Below are positions 25,064-33,347 of a stretch of DNA of 64,000 nucleotides, piece by piece (within the stretch, counting starts at the first letter, position 1; the number at the start of each line of letters is the position of its first letter). This stretch comes from Gemmatimonadota bacterium (GTDB lineage: Bacteria; Gemmatimonadota; Gemmatimonadetes; Longimicrobiales; Longimicrobiaceae): positions 30,203 through 94,202 of the forward strand of contig JAQBQD010000083.1 of the NCBI GenBank assembly GCA_028287185.1, written 5' to 3'. Below the pieces are notes generated by a model. The model was not told the origin of the DNA and did not search any database. It saw nothing but the letters and a program-made list of their open reading frames with translations. Made by a program: the position numbers and the translations under genes.

Positions 25064-25614
25064 TCAGTAGAACAACGCAGCCCAAGGGCGAAGCACCTGC
25101 CACATCGATGTCGGCGTGAACACACCTAGGCTCGTTCGTCGGCCAAGATGTGCGGCATTGCGCGGTAGCCGGTTTTCAAACGTAAGGAAACTGTCGCACC
25201 CAAGGAGGATTGCGTCCTTGAGGAGCAACCGGTCGCCGCCTCCCAAATACCCGAACTCCTTACCGTCCAACAGACGCACCACCTCAGGATTGCCATAGTC
25301 GTAGTCTGACTCCTCGATGCACACCTCCCAATGATCGAGGACGTCGTAAGCCCAACGTAAATACGCCTTGTCGTTCTTTCGCCCGACTTCGGCGAGACTG
25401 TTCGGCGAGAGTGCAAACTGGAAGTGCGCGCTCGTTCACGTGCAAGATGTCGCGGAGCGCCTCCAAGTTGGCCATCCCCTGTGGGTTCTGCTAGATCCTG
25501 TCCGACTCGTCAACTGGCTCGTTTTCGTAGAGAAACCCGCCGTAGTGGAGAAGGGCTGGAGGATCGTAGAATCTAGAAAACCCACTGAGGGATTTCTTCA
25601 AAACGACTCGACAT
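25064..25614 (-). pseudogene. Broken cassette gene, PIN-like
   Basis: Reading leftward from the ATG at 25614, the product can be pieced together across frames: MSSRFEEIPQWVF, shift, RFYDPPALLHYGGFLYENEP, an in-frame TAG, MANLEALRDILHVNERA, shift, HFQFALSPNSLAEVG, then GGGDRLLLKDAILLGCDSFL and a C-terminal FTPTSMW. The last part resembles a PIN-domain nuclease core (DAILLGCDSFLT, then TP.E.W). Two frameshifts and a stop make it inactive. Confidence 0.65.
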
Positions 25615-25640
25615 AGGAGGACCGCGGGGAAGCTGTTGCG

Positions 25641-25704
25641 GCCCAACGCTCCGGTTCAGCGGCTGGCCGCGCAGCGGACCGTCCGCTGCAACCCGTTGTT
25701 AGGC
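25641..25704 (-). repeat. Short canonical attC (64 bp)
   Basis: Arms gcccaac and gttaggc, with internal gcagcggac/gtccgctgc pairing and the gcaacccg spacer typical of short 59-base elements. It follows the reductase gene. Confidence 0.85.
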
Positions 25705-25709
25705 CGCCC

Positions 25710-26339
25710 TCACTGACGCACATAGCGCAGGTGTGTGGCGGCTGGACCATCGAGAACCCTGTCGATGCGAAACTGCGGCGCGGGCTCGCGCAGGTTCTCG
25801 AAGAGACGCCGCCCGCCGCCGAACAACACGGGTGCCAGGGCGATCTCCAGCTCGTCGATGACACTCAGGTTCAGGTACTGCTGGATCACATCCGCTCCAC
25901 CCGCGATACGAATATCACGACTGCCTGCGGATTCCCGAGCCAACTCCAGGGCATGCTCCGGCCCGTCATTGATGAAGTAAAAGGTCGTCCCGCCGGGGCG
26001 CGCCCAGGGTTCGCGTTTCTCGTGGGTAAGAACGTATACCGGTGTGTGAAACGGAGCCTCCTCTGGCCAGGCCTGCTCGCCCTGGTCGAACATTCGCTTG
26101 CCCATGATGTTGGCACCGATGCGCTCCGTGGTGCTGCGAACCAGGTCGTTGACCGGGCCGGTCTCTCCCCCGGGTCCGAACTTGAGGTTCTCGCGGAAGT
26201 ACCGTTGGTTGATGATCCAGCCCATCAGCGCACCCCACTTGGCGCCCCAGTTCTTGTACTCAGGCTTGTCCATGGACATTCCTTCCGGTGCCATGTAGCC
26301 ATCGAGGCTAAGTCCAATGCTGACGAATACTTTGCTCAT
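25710..26339 (-). CDS. RibD C-terminal/dihydrofolate-reductase-like protein
   Basis: 209 residues from the ATG at 26339. The DHFR-like RibD_C fold is visible: MSKVFVSIGLSLDGYMAPEG, then GKRMFDQGEQAW, TPVYVLTHEKREPWARPGGT, DIRIAGGADVIQQYLNL, LEIALAPVLFGGGRRLF and the terminal THLRYVR. It is a NAD(P)H-dependent reductase-type protein of unknown substrate. It resembles the DHFR-fold cassettes common in integrons but is not the trimethoprim-resistance DfrA/DfrB type. Confidence 0.85.
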   Translation of the reverse strand: MSKVFVSIGLSLDGYMAPEGMSMDKPEYKNWGAKWGALMGWIINQRYFRENLKFGPGGETGPVNDLVRSTTERIGANIMGKRMFDQGEQAWPEEAPFHTPVYVLTHEKREPWARPGGTTFYFINDGPEHALELARESAGSRDIRIAGGADVIQQYLNLSVIDELEIALAPVLFGGGRRLFENLREPAPQFRIDRVLDGPAATHLRYVRQ

Positions 26340-26367
26340 GATTTTCCTCTCGCATGTTCCGATGTCG

Positions 26368-26473
26368 GCCTGACGACACAAGGGTCAGGGGTGCGGGGCC
26401 GGCGCGCAAGACTGTCGTTCAGCCGAAAACATGGACGGCCCCGCATCCCCCCCCCGGGAGCCGATTGTTAGGC
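26368..26473 (-). repeat. attC site, main family
   Basis: Arms gcctgac and gttaggc 106 bp apart; the core contains a run of nine C bases that lengthens it. Confidence 0.85.
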
Positions 26474-26497
26474 CGCGGGTGCATCGAGCGTGGCGCC

Positions 26498-26965
26498 CTA
26501 CTCGACCAGGAGATAGTACACATCCGTCCGCGGCTGGGCGTCCCCCGGACTCCAGTGCCCGTAAACCTCCCAGCGCGGGCCCGCGAGCACGTGTGCGTGG
26601 GCGCGGCACCAGGCGACCACCGCCGCGTGCGTTTCGCCGAGCCGGCCATAGTCGCCCCAGTGCGTCGCCGTGGCTACCCGCCCTGCGGGGAGTTCGGCGT
26701 ATCGCACCGGACCCGCCGCGGGGAACGGCGTGGCAACTCCGACACCGAAATCGACCTCCACCTCGCCGTCCGAACCGTCGCGGTAGAGGAAGACGTTCTG
26801 GCCGTCGAGGGCGACGGCGCCGTCGCGCGCCGCCGTATAGACCTGATCAAGGTACGCCGCGAAGGCTGCGGGGACGCGCTCCGCCGCAAGCCGGGCGTGC
26901 ACGGCGGCGATGCCTCGCGGCCGCGCCCTCTGCACCGATACCGTATGACTCGGATCCACTGCCAT
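26498..26965 (-). CDS. GyrI-like small-molecule-binding protein
   Basis: 155 residues. A tandem-repeat SHS2 fold of the GyrI/AraC effector-binding type: VDPSHTVSVQRARPRGIAAV, FGVGVATPFPAAGPVRYAEL, PAGRVATATHWGDYGRLGET and WEVYGHWSPGD near the end. It has no DNA-binding domain. Such proteins bind or hydrolyse small ligands, and stand-alone members are frequent cassette cargo. A GAGAGG-like site precedes the ATG at 26965. Confidence 0.8.
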   Translation of the reverse strand: MAVDPSHTVSVQRARPRGIAAVHARLAAERVPAAFAAYLDQVYTAARDGAVALDGQNVFLYRDGSDGEVEVDFGVGVATPFPAAGPVRYAELPAGRVATATHWGDYGRLGETHAAVVAWCRAHAHVLAGPRWEVYGHWSPGDAQPRTDVYYLLVE

Positions 26966-27014
26966 GGTGCCTCTCGGGCCGGATCACGGTGAGGCTGCCG
27001 CGAAGTTTCCAGCG

Positions 27015-27113
27015 GCCGAACGGATCAAGGGTCAGGGGGTGCGGGGCCGCACGCAAGACTTTCGTCCGCGAAAACCTGGACGGCCCCGCATCCTCTGCAG
27101 CCGATTGTTCGGC
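27015..27113 (-). repeat. attC site with compensatory arm change
   Basis: Arms gccgaac and gttcggc are exact reverse complements although both differ from the usual gcctaac/gttaggc. The covariation shows selection on the folded strand. The core is main family. Confidence 0.85.
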
Positions 27114-27199
27114 CGTCACCGCGCCGGAGTCGACCAGCTCCACCACCGAGGTTGTCTATGGCTCTGCCAACCCGGGTCTCGCTCGCTACCCGGCACGCG

Positions 27200-27634
27200 T
27201 TAGCCGAGCTGCTCTGCAAGCGCGACGATGATGCCCTCAGGCCCGCGGATGTAGGCTAGCCGGTACGTATCCTCGTACTGCATCTCGCCAATGATCTCGG
27301 CCCCGTTGGCACGCAAGCGCGCGACGATGTCGTCGATGCCGTCGACGGCGAACATGATGCGACGGATGCCCAGCGTGTTCACCGGCGCGTCCACGGGCCC
27401 AAACCTGATCGCGTCGGGCGTGTGGAACTTGTCCAGCTCAATGCCCTGCCCATCGGGAGTCCGCATCATCGCGAGGGTGGCCCGGACATCCTTGAGCCCG
27501 ATCAGGTCCCCGACCAAAGGCCCATCGACGGTCGACTCGCCCTCGAGCTTGAGGCCCAGTTCGATGAAGAACGCCTTGACGGCTTCGAGATCGTCGACAA
27601 CGATGAGGACGTTGTCCATCCGTTTAAGCGTCAT
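27200..27634 (-). CDS. Glyoxalase/VOC-superfamily protein
   Basis: 144 residues from the ATG at 27634, which has agaagga upstream; an in-frame ATG 21 bases earlier is less likely. It has the two-module VOC fold: LKRMDNVLIVVDDLEAVKAF and FFIELGLKLEG, then MMRTPDGQGIELDKF, GIRRIMFAVDGIDDIVARL and IRGPEGIIVALAEQLG. The metal-type residues at the strand ends suggest an active or substrate-binding member, but the reaction is unknown. Confidence 0.88.
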   Translation of the reverse strand: MTLKRMDNVLIVVDDLEAVKAFFIELGLKLEGESTVDGPLVGDLIGLKDVRATLAMMRTPDGQGIELDKFHTPDAIRFGPVDAPVNTLGIRRIMFAVDGIDDIVARLRANGAEIIGEMQYEDTYRLAYIRGPEGIIVALAEQLG

Positions 27635-27685
27635 ATCCTTCTTCTCTCGTTTCATTGGTGATGCCCCGTACTTGCCGCACGTGGC

Positions 27686-27785
27686 GTAGAACGACACATG
27701 GGTCAGGGGTGCGGGCCCGGCGCGCAAGACTTTCGTCCCGGCAGAACTTGGCCGGCCCCGCATCCCCTGCAGCCGATTGTTAGGC
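27686..27785 (-). repeat. attC site, main family
   Basis: Arms gtagaac (degenerate) and gttaggc 100 bp apart; core is main family. Confidence 0.8.
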
Positions 27786-27828
27786 CGCGTCTGGCGTTTC
27801 AGCCGTTGCGTACGCTGCCGTAGGTACC

Positions 27829-28134
27829 TCAAGGGATCAGCTCCTCTGGGTCCTGCGCTTGGTGCCGAATGTGGAGCACATGGACGGTATCCTCACGGAT
27901 CGCAAAGAGGATCTTGTACGAATCGAAGAGCCGCTGACGGATCGTTCCGACGAAGAAACGGTCTTCGTACGCCCGTCCGCACTGCTGGGCCGATCCGGCA
28001 AGATCCCGTATGGCGGCTCGAACCCCGTAGTACCACTGGTCGGGGTACTCCGAACCAGGGTTCCGCGAGCGAAGGTTCTGGTAGTGCTGCCGGAGATTGT
28101 TCTTGGCCTCGATCTCGATCCTGACGCGGAACAC
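27829..28134 (-). CDS. RelE/ParE-superfamily toxin
   Basis: 101 residues. The GTG start lies in TAGTG, overlapping the antitoxin stop by one base. It has the RelE/ParE fold: FRVRIEIEAKNNLRQHYQNL, then AYEDRFFVGTIRQRLFDSYK and a C-terminal strand DTVHVLHIRHQAQD. Such toxins cleave mRNA on the ribosome or inhibit gyrase; which one applies cannot be told. Integron toxin-antitoxin cassettes stabilise arrays. Confidence 0.82.
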   Translation of the reverse strand: MFRVRIEIEAKNNLRQHYQNLRSRNPGSEYPDQWYYGVRAAIRDLAGSAQQCGRAYEDRFFVGTIRQRLFDSYKILFAIREDTVHVLHIRHQAQDPEELIP

Positions 28135-28427
28135 TACGCCTGCTCCGCGATCCCGAGTTCACGTTGGAGAGAGGCGAACGCATCCTCGGCATCTTCGCCG
28201 GTCCCGTCGTACATCCCCTGCAAGCCGCGCTGGATGCCCACGATTGCCGCGGCATTGGCTGCTAGATCGAGGAGCCTCTGGTACGCGTCCGCGTGCTGCA
28301 CGACGAGTTCGGCCTGCCCGTGAACGGTCAGAACCTGCGGACGGCCGGTCGCCTTCAGATGCTCCACGTACGCCCGCGCGTTCCGCTGGAAGTCGGAAAG
28401 CGAGTGAATCTCGTTCAGGTTAATCAT
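28134..28427 (-). CDS. Phd/YefM-family antitoxin
   Basis: 97 residues from the ATG at 28427 (MINLNEIHSLSDFQRNARAY). The Phd/YefM N-terminal DNA-binding fold continues with VEHLKATGRPQVLTVHGQAE and LVVQHADAYQRLL; the C-terminal helices should bind the toxin. It probably represses its own operon through an upstream operator. Confidence 0.82.
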   Translation of the reverse strand: MINLNEIHSLSDFQRNARAYVEHLKATGRPQVLTVHGQAELVVQHADAYQRLLDLAANAAAIVGIQRGLQGMYDGTGEDAEDAFASLQRELGIAEQA

Positions 28428-28576
28428 GTGAGCCCCAGGGGTTTCATGAAATATCATGTTCAACCTACCGTGTTCGGCCTGGCTCGTCAACGCCTGAACT
28501 GAGTCCGACCCGGTTCGGGTCAAGACGATGAACGCGCGCGCGGTGGTACAGCGGCGCCGCCTTGAAACACACGCAA

Positions 28577-28600
28577 GCCGCGGGTAGGATCACCTGCGGC
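28577..28600. repeat. Hairpin between the TA cassette and its right-hand attC
   Basis: gccgcgggt ... acctgcggc with a 6-base loop, about 150 bp upstream of the antitoxin start. It could be an operator or a terminator; the same hairpin type recurs at 23326 and about 18909. Confidence 0.45.
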
Positions 28601-28618
28601 TGCCGCGAATCTTGTCCA

Positions 28619-28718
28619 GCAGTAACCGACAAGGGTCAGGGGTGCGGGGCCGACGCGCAAGGCTCTCGGCCCGCCGAAAAGATGGACGGCCTCGCATCCC
28701 CCGCGGCCGATTTTCGGC
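28619..28718 (-). repeat. attC site, main family, degenerate arms
   Basis: Arms gcagtaac and tttcggc around an intact main-family core (ggtgcggggccgacgcgcaag ... gatggacggcctcgcat). It follows the GNAT gene. Confidence 0.7.
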
Positions 28719-28736
28719 GCGGTGCGCGAATCCTGG

Positions 28737-29198
28737 TCAGTCCAGCCGCAGCAGGAACTCTTCGACCTCGTCTCCGGAACTCTCGACCGTGGACTCCCTC
28801 GCCTCGATGAAGAAGCCAACCTTCTCGAGCACGCGGCGGGAGGCCGTATGGTCCACAGTCACCCGGGCAAAGAGCGGCCGTTCGTGGACCTCGGCGAGGA
28901 ATTCTCGTAGCCCGGCGGTCGCGATGCCCTTCCCCCAGTGCTCCCGCCCGTACCAGTATGCGACCTCGCGCAGACCCTCCCGCACGAAGCTGCCGACGTA
29001 CCCGACCACGGCGCTCTCGCTCTCGACGGTGCGCAGGATCCCGAGAGGATCCGCGAGAATCCTCGCCCAGTGGGTGTCGAACTCGGCTCGGTCGCGTGAC
29101 GTGAGCGTGCCCACGCGAAGAGCGACCGGATCACACTGGTGCTCGAAGAACGTGTCGAGATCCGAGGCCGCAACAGGTCGCAGTCCGATGCCGGTCAT
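28737..29198 (-). CDS. GNAT-family N-acetyltransferase
   Basis: 153 residues from the ATG at 29198. RimJ/RimL-like GNAT layout: MTGIGLRPVAASDLDTFFEH, SAVVGYVGSFVREGLREVAYW, the acetyl-CoA loop REHWGKGIATAGLREF and the terminal RRVLEKVGFFIEAR. It acetylates a small molecule or a protein N-terminus; the substrate is unknown. Cassette gene followed by the attC at 28619-28718. Confidence 0.88.
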   Translation of the reverse strand: MTGIGLRPVAASDLDTFFEHQCDPVALRVGTLTSRDRAEFDTHWARILADPLGILRTVESESAVVGYVGSFVREGLREVAYWYGREHWGKGIATAGLREFLAEVHERPLFARVTVDHTASRRVLEKVGFFIEARESTVESSGDEVEEFLLRLD

Positions 29199-29245
29199 AG
29201 AGCGTCGGGGAGCTGACTCGCGGTGTCGCAGAGACGGCCCTCGCC

Positions 29246-29304
29246 GCCTAGCGCCTGAATTAAGCCGAGCCGCGAAGCGGCTTCGGCTTGATGAATTGTC
29301 GGGC
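29246..29304 (-). repeat. 59-bp attC closely resembling aadA-type attC
   Basis: Arms gcctagc and gtcgggc (plus strand) exactly 59 bp apart. Read on the minus strand, the core acaattcatcaagccgaagc, then cgcttcgcggctcggcttaa and ttcaggcg, closely matches the attC I recall from aadA aminoglycoside cassettes. It belongs to the YCII cassette. Confidence 0.85.
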
Positions 29305-29336
29305 CGCACACTTCCCGCGCCATTTCAGTGTCGCCC

Positions 29337-29678
29337 TCAGGACTGTGGGTCGAACCCGAAGACGCGCAGTTCCTGGTCGCACCGACAGGCCTTGGCGATA
29401 CGCGCCGCCCACGCGACGGCCTCGTCGCGCGAAGGCAGTTCCAACACGGTGAAGCCGCCGTCGAGCGTGGGCGCCCAAGGATAGCCTCCCATTGCAACCG
29501 TGCCGTCAGCCGAGACGAGCACGGGCGGTACGTCTTCGTCGATTCCGCCGCCGAAGACGTAAACACTGGCGGCTTTCGCCTCATCGATCACAGCGTGCGC
29601 GTCGCGGCCTACCGCTCCCAATTCGCCATCGGGCACAACCATTGCCGCGCTTGGAAAAGAGATCAGGTATTTGGCCAT
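29337..29678 (-). CDS. YCII-related (DGPF-like) protein
   Basis: 113 residues from the ATG at 29678, with an aggagg site upstream. The ferredoxin-like YCII fold is visible: AKYLISFPSAAMVVPDGEL, AHAVIDEAKAASVYVFGGGI, VSADGTVAMGGYPWAPTLDG, GFTVLELPSRDEAVAWAARI. Such proteins are thought to bind small ligands and are often fused to or beside sigma-70-like factors; none is present here. Confidence 0.85.
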   Translation of the reverse strand: MAKYLISFPSAAMVVPDGELGAVGRDAHAVIDEAKAASVYVFGGGIDEDVPPVLVSADGTVAMGGYPWAPTLDGGFTVLELPSRDEAVAWAARIAKACRCDQELRVFGFDPQS

Positions 29679-29723
29679 GGTGCTCCTCCTGGGAATTGAC
29701 GGCGGTCGTGAAGCGTGCGTGCG

Positions 29724-29827
29724 GCCTAACGACCGCGGTGTCAGTGGTGCGGAGCGACCACGCCGTAGCTCAGCCCCCACTCAGAAGTTGGCCAAGCTCC
29801 GCATCCACTGCACGCCTGCAGTTAGGC
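29724..29827 (-). repeat. attC site, diverged main family
   Basis: Exact gcctaac and gttaggc arms 104 bp apart; core diverged but retains gtcag-ggtgcgg and ctccgcatcca landmarks. It follows the ABC-3C cassette together with the short site at 29845. Confidence 0.8.
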
Positions 29828-29844
29828 CGCTGCCCGCTGGTCCC

Positions 29845-29896
29845 CCGTTACTTCGGTCATTACCCTGTGTGCAACCCGCCGCACACGAAGTTAGGC
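29845..29896 (-). repeat. Short imperfect attC overlapping the ABC ATPase stop
   Basis: On the minus strand gcctaac is followed by ttcgtgtgc, a loop, gcaca and later cgaa, then a degenerate arm. The ATPase TAA stop lies within its first arm, as is usual at the 3' ends of cassettes. Confidence 0.6.
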
Positions 29897-31741
29897 GCCC
29901 GGAAAGAACCCATAGCGGCCCTGATGCGGGTTCTTAGTGAATACCGTCACATTTGCTCTGTCCAACACGGAATCCGGTGGGTGCTCGTTTTCAACAATTA
30001 TAAGTTGATTATCCTGTCGGAGCCCGAGCAGATAGCTATAGAACATCTCCTTCAAATCGGAGCCTCGCAGGTCATCTTCGTCGCCCTCCGGTTTCCAGTA
30101 CGCTAGGAGCGGAGAATCGAGAACAACGAAGCCTGGATGCGGCAAGCTTCGTTCACGGCAGAACTCCATAAGCCCGATTTTCACTGCTGCATGTGTGATC
30201 GCCCGAAGGCCCTTCCCAGTGCTACCTCGGTCTTTTCCTGCTATTTGGAAATCGCGCTTCGCCTCATCGAAGAACACCCGGGTGGCGTTCGGGAAATGCC
30301 ACTCCTGCAAAATTCGCTCGACCGTTTGAGCGAACTCATTGAGCACAGTCTTGGATACCTGGGTTCTGGCACCGGAGGAGGTTGGTTCAACCTCAGCCTG
30401 CTCCGGGTCAAGATCGGCGCGGTGCGCGGTGAGCCTCTTCAGCCTTTCGACCTTATCGAGGATAGCCAGGATCTCAGCACGCTTCGACACGAGAACGTTG
30501 TAGGACGCTCGCTCGGAAAGAACCGCGGGGGAGGCAATGTCATTCAACTCCCGCTCAGACGCCTTGTACGCAGTGCGTGCATCATGTAGTCCGCTCAACA
30601 AGCCCTGTCGCTCAACGGCAAGAGAATTAGTGGTATCCTCAAGTTCACGCTGCAGACGCGCGATCTTGACCATCTCAGCCTCAGCCGCTGTGACGATGGC
30701 TTCGGTGTTGCCCTCGCAATCCGTATCGAGATGCTGGTTGCCGGGCGCTGCTCCGCACAAGGGGCACGGCTGCTTTTCAAGGTGTACAAACAACGAGCCG
30801 GACTCGTGTATAGCAGCGAGCCTATCAAGATCAGTTTGATAGTGACGGTCGAGCAACCCAAATCGCTCGACGAGTTCATCGATCTCCGCAACTCTAGCAG
30901 CCGTGCTCCGTATCTCGGTTGCTGCTGCAGAGCGGCGCTCTAGAATGACATCTAGAGCTTTCTGTGTCGTCGCCAGTGCCTCATTCTGCTGTCGAATCGA
31001 GTTATTGAGACGGGCAAGCTGATCGTCTAGTTCTGCTTCCTCAGAACCTTTCTCATCCAGCTCCGCTTCCAAGTCGTCGATCATGTGATCAAGAAGCTCA
31101 ATTTTTCCAGCGTCCTGTTCTCGGCGACCTGGCAGGGTTTCTGCTCCTACCAGCGCACTGTCGTCGACACCCGTGAGGAGAAGTTTGAAAGCGGCATACT
31201 CCGACGTGGCGGTAGTGTATTGACCGGACAAAAATGGAGACCCTCGCCCTTGGATTTCCTCTTCATTAACAACACAAAGGCGCGCCATGTCTCGAAAGCT
31301 CAACGAGCGGGTTGCGCCGGCTAGGTTCCTTCGCAGAACCTTTGATGGAAGCCCTGCGAAGCTCAGCAAGACATGGGACAGCGTGTCCCGGTGGCTGGCA
31401 TTGTGGCGCCACCTGAGCGTCTTCGGGGCTGCTTCGGGCAAAGCGCGCTCAAGCAGTTCCTCGTACGCCCTAAACTCGCCGCCTTCCACGCTACGGTCTA
31501 GGGTGAGTTGCCGTCCGTCATCGCTCTGAAGAGCGAGCCTAACCCGATCATAGCCGTGCCTCTCCGGTATGTCGCGGACCGGAGCCCCCTGGCCCAGCAT
31601 GAAGTCAATACTCTCCACGACGAAGGTTTTGCCCGTTTCAGAGGCTCCACAGATGACGTTCAGACCCGGCTCGAATGAGAGATCGGCAGGTGTCCGTTCC
31701 GGTCCGAAGTACGCGAGATATCGAAGAATGATACCGCTCAT
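29891..31741 (-). CDS. ABC-3C system ABC-type ATPase (SMC/Rad50-like)
   Basis: 616 residues from the ATG at 31741. It begins MSGIILRYLAYF and overlaps the stop of the middle component in ATGA; the frame extends upstream without good start context. Walker A is GASETGKT (about 32-39). A long coiled-coil arm carries a zinc-hook-like CPLC near 322. The ABC signature is GSTGKGLRA (about 505), Walker B is GFVVLDSPL (about 540), then IIVENEHPPD. In ABC-3C systems such ATPases are thought to sense invading nucleic acid and license the effector. Codons are much AT-richer than the flanking chromosome. Confidence 0.88.
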   Translation of the reverse strand: MSGIILRYLAYFGPERTPADLSFEPGLNVICGASETGKTFVVESIDFMLGQGAPVRDIPERHGYDRVRLALQSDDGRQLTLDRSVEGGEFRAYEELLERALPEAAPKTLRWRHNASHRDTLSHVLLSFAGLPSKVLRRNLAGATRSLSFRDMARLCVVNEEEIQGRGSPFLSGQYTTATSEYAAFKLLLTGVDDSALVGAETLPGRREQDAGKIELLDHMIDDLEAELDEKGSEEAELDDQLARLNNSIRQQNEALATTQKALDVILERRSAAATEIRSTAARVAEIDELVERFGLLDRHYQTDLDRLAAIHESGSLFVHLEKQPCPLCGAAPGNQHLDTDCEGNTEAIVTAAEAEMVKIARLQRELEDTTNSLAVERQGLLSGLHDARTAYKASERELNDIASPAVLSERASYNVLVSKRAEILAILDKVERLKRLTAHRADLDPEQAEVEPTSSGARTQVSKTVLNEFAQTVERILQEWHFPNATRVFFDEAKRDFQIAGKDRGSTGKGLRAITHAAVKIGLMEFCRERSLPHPGFVVLDSPLLAYWKPEGDEDDLRGSDLKEMFYSYLLGLRQDNQLIIVENEHPPDSVLDRANVTVFTKNPHQGRYGFFPGA

Positions 31742-32247
31742 AGCGTTAGCTCTGCCTGCGTTCCGAACCCAACCGGCTGAAATTCGGTGGTCCACGATTC
31801 GAACAAGTGTCTAATGATGGCATTCAGCTCGTCATCGGTTAGGATGTCGAACGTGGCCGCCACCCACTCGGCTCGATCCCGCAAGGCGACCATGTACGAA
31901 GACTTCACGTTATCGAGGAACGAAGCGGCCGAGTCATCAGCTCTGTATAGAAACCCACTAACGTGAACCTCCCGGTAGACAAGAGACCGACTCATCATTA
32001 GGCGTAAACCGGACTCGATCAGCCCACGCCTGACGAGGAGTTCGCCAGAGCGAAGGGGCAACGGCGGATGAAGGCTGGGTGGCCCATCGGCATCCGCCGA
32101 ATGAACGGCTAGGTAGTCGTACTGGACCAGCCTGCCCAAGTCATGCGCTCTTGGGTAACAAGCAATTAGAACTGTGAGCGTCCGAACTCCGGTCTCCAGA
32201 GCGCTGTTGAAGGGACCCACCAGTTTGTCGGTTACGGCTTCTTCCAT
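31738..32247 (-). CDS. ABC-3C middle component
   Basis: 169 residues. It matches the ABC-three-component middle-component families: LETGVRTLTVLIACYPRAHD, LVQYDYLAVHSADADGPPSL, HPPLPLRSGELLVRRGLIES and the late SSYMVALRDRAEWVAATFDI. The middle component is proposed to couple the ATPase to the effector. It overlaps the end of the effector gene by 16 nt and the ATPase start by 4 nt. Confidence 0.82.
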   Translation of the reverse strand: MEEAVTDKLVGPFNSALETGVRTLTVLIACYPRAHDLGRLVQYDYLAVHSADADGPPSLHPPLPLRSGELLVRRGLIESGLRLMMSRSLVYREVHVSGFLYRADDSAASFLDNVKSSYMVALRDRAEWVAATFDILTDDELNAIIRHLFESWTTEFQPVGFGTQAELTL

Positions 32248-33347
32248 GTAAGCCTATCCTCGTTCGCGAGCTGGTGACAGATTCCTTGTTTGTCTGCGAT
32301 CTTCGTTACTCCGACGAGCGCGTTTCCACTCACGTCAAGTTGCCCAGCTGCCGTCACAGTGTTGCGAACGCGGGCCAGCGCGTCTGTATGAGGGCCCTCA
32401 CAAATGTCGACTACGCCGTTATAGATGTCATCTCGTAGCGATTCATACGTCCGGGGCGGAGTTCGGTCACGCGCAAAGTTCCGCAAAGACTCTGCGCTGT
32501 AGAAGAGCACACGCTGTCTGTAATAATGACTCTCGAGTTCAGGATAGAGCGCCAAGGCCGTTCTATCGGATACGGTCGCTGCTACATGGTCCCCATATGC
32601 GTCGAGCAACTTGCGGAGATAGAGACTTTCTACCTCAGTTGGCTCCGAGGGCGGGACGTCAGGCATTCCGCGCGGCGGGAGGCCGCCGCCAAAGCGAGGA
32701 GCGTAAAAAACGGTTTGGGCGTGCTGCTCGATCAATTCCACAGCGGATCGGTCATCGAAAATGGAGAACTCGAAGTCATCGAAATATGCCAGAAGTTCGC
32801 CTTTCAATGGGGCGGGAATCCCCGCTCCGATGGCCGGCCCACAATGGCTATCCCATTTCGCACGCACCTCCTTCTTGAACCGGATCGGATCCCTCAAGAA
32901 CCGTCCAAGCATGATTCCGACGCCGAGCGGCGCAATGAACACGTGCCTCCTCGGGACCCGGCACCTTTGGTTGTAAGGTGGTGTTCGCTGAAACGAATGG
33001 TAGATGATCTTCCCGATCTCTCCATACACGTCGCCAGGCGTCAGCGGGTGGTCGTAGTGCTTGCACTGGTAGCTGTCCCAGGGCTTGTCAAAGCCCTCCG
33101 CTTCCGTGAAGGCAACAACGTCCAGTCCTAAGTCGCCTGGGCCGGAGTAGCGTTTGATGGAATGGTAACTTCCACTAGCCTTGTGGAACGACAGCCACTC
33201 TTCAGTGAAGCCCTCCCACTCCCCCGGTGACATTATCTGAAGGAGCCTTACTGCTGGCACCGGTATCCCTCCCGCAACCTGCGCAGCGCACGGCACTTCG
33301 GACGCTGCTGAGGGGGTTATCTCCGAAAGCGCAAGGGGTTCACTCAT
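32232..33347 (-). CDS. ABC-3C effector with restriction-endonuclease-like domain
   Basis: 371 residues from the ATG at 33347. A PD-(D/E)xK (Mrr-like) nuclease core lies at about 45-150: Glu in GFTEEWLSF, SGPGDLGLDVVAF with the metal Asp at 76, and QCK at 94-96. The C-terminal part (about 230-371, YLRKLLDAYGDHVAATVSD to ICHQLANEDRLTWKKP) fits the shared ABC-3C C-terminal domain. It is the first gene of the operon. It is predicted to cut DNA when released by the ATPase/middle-component complex, giving phage resistance or abortive death. Confidence 0.85.
   Translation of the reverse strand: MSEPLALSEITPSAASEVPCAAQVAGGIPVPAVRLLQIMSPGEWEGFTEEWLSFHKASGSYHSIKRYSGPGDLGLDVVAFTEAEGFDKPWDSYQCKHYDHPLTPGDVYGEIGKIIYHSFQRTPPYNQRCRVPRRHVFIAPLGVGIMLGRFLRDPIRFKKEVRAKWDSHCGPAIGAGIPAPLKGELLAYFDDFEFSIFDDRSAVELIEQHAQTVFYAPRFGGGLPPRGMPDVPPSEPTEVESLYLRKLLDAYGDHVAATVSDRTALALYPELESHYYRQRVLFYSAESLRNFARDRTPPRTYESLRDDIYNGVVDICEGPHTDALARVRNTVTAAGQLDVSGNALVGVTKIADKQGICHQLANEDRLTWKKP

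Noticed and set aside
25710..26339. Trimethoprim-resistance dihydrofolate reductase
   Set aside because: It follows the RibD_C-type pattern, not DfrA or DfrB, so no resistance function is supported.
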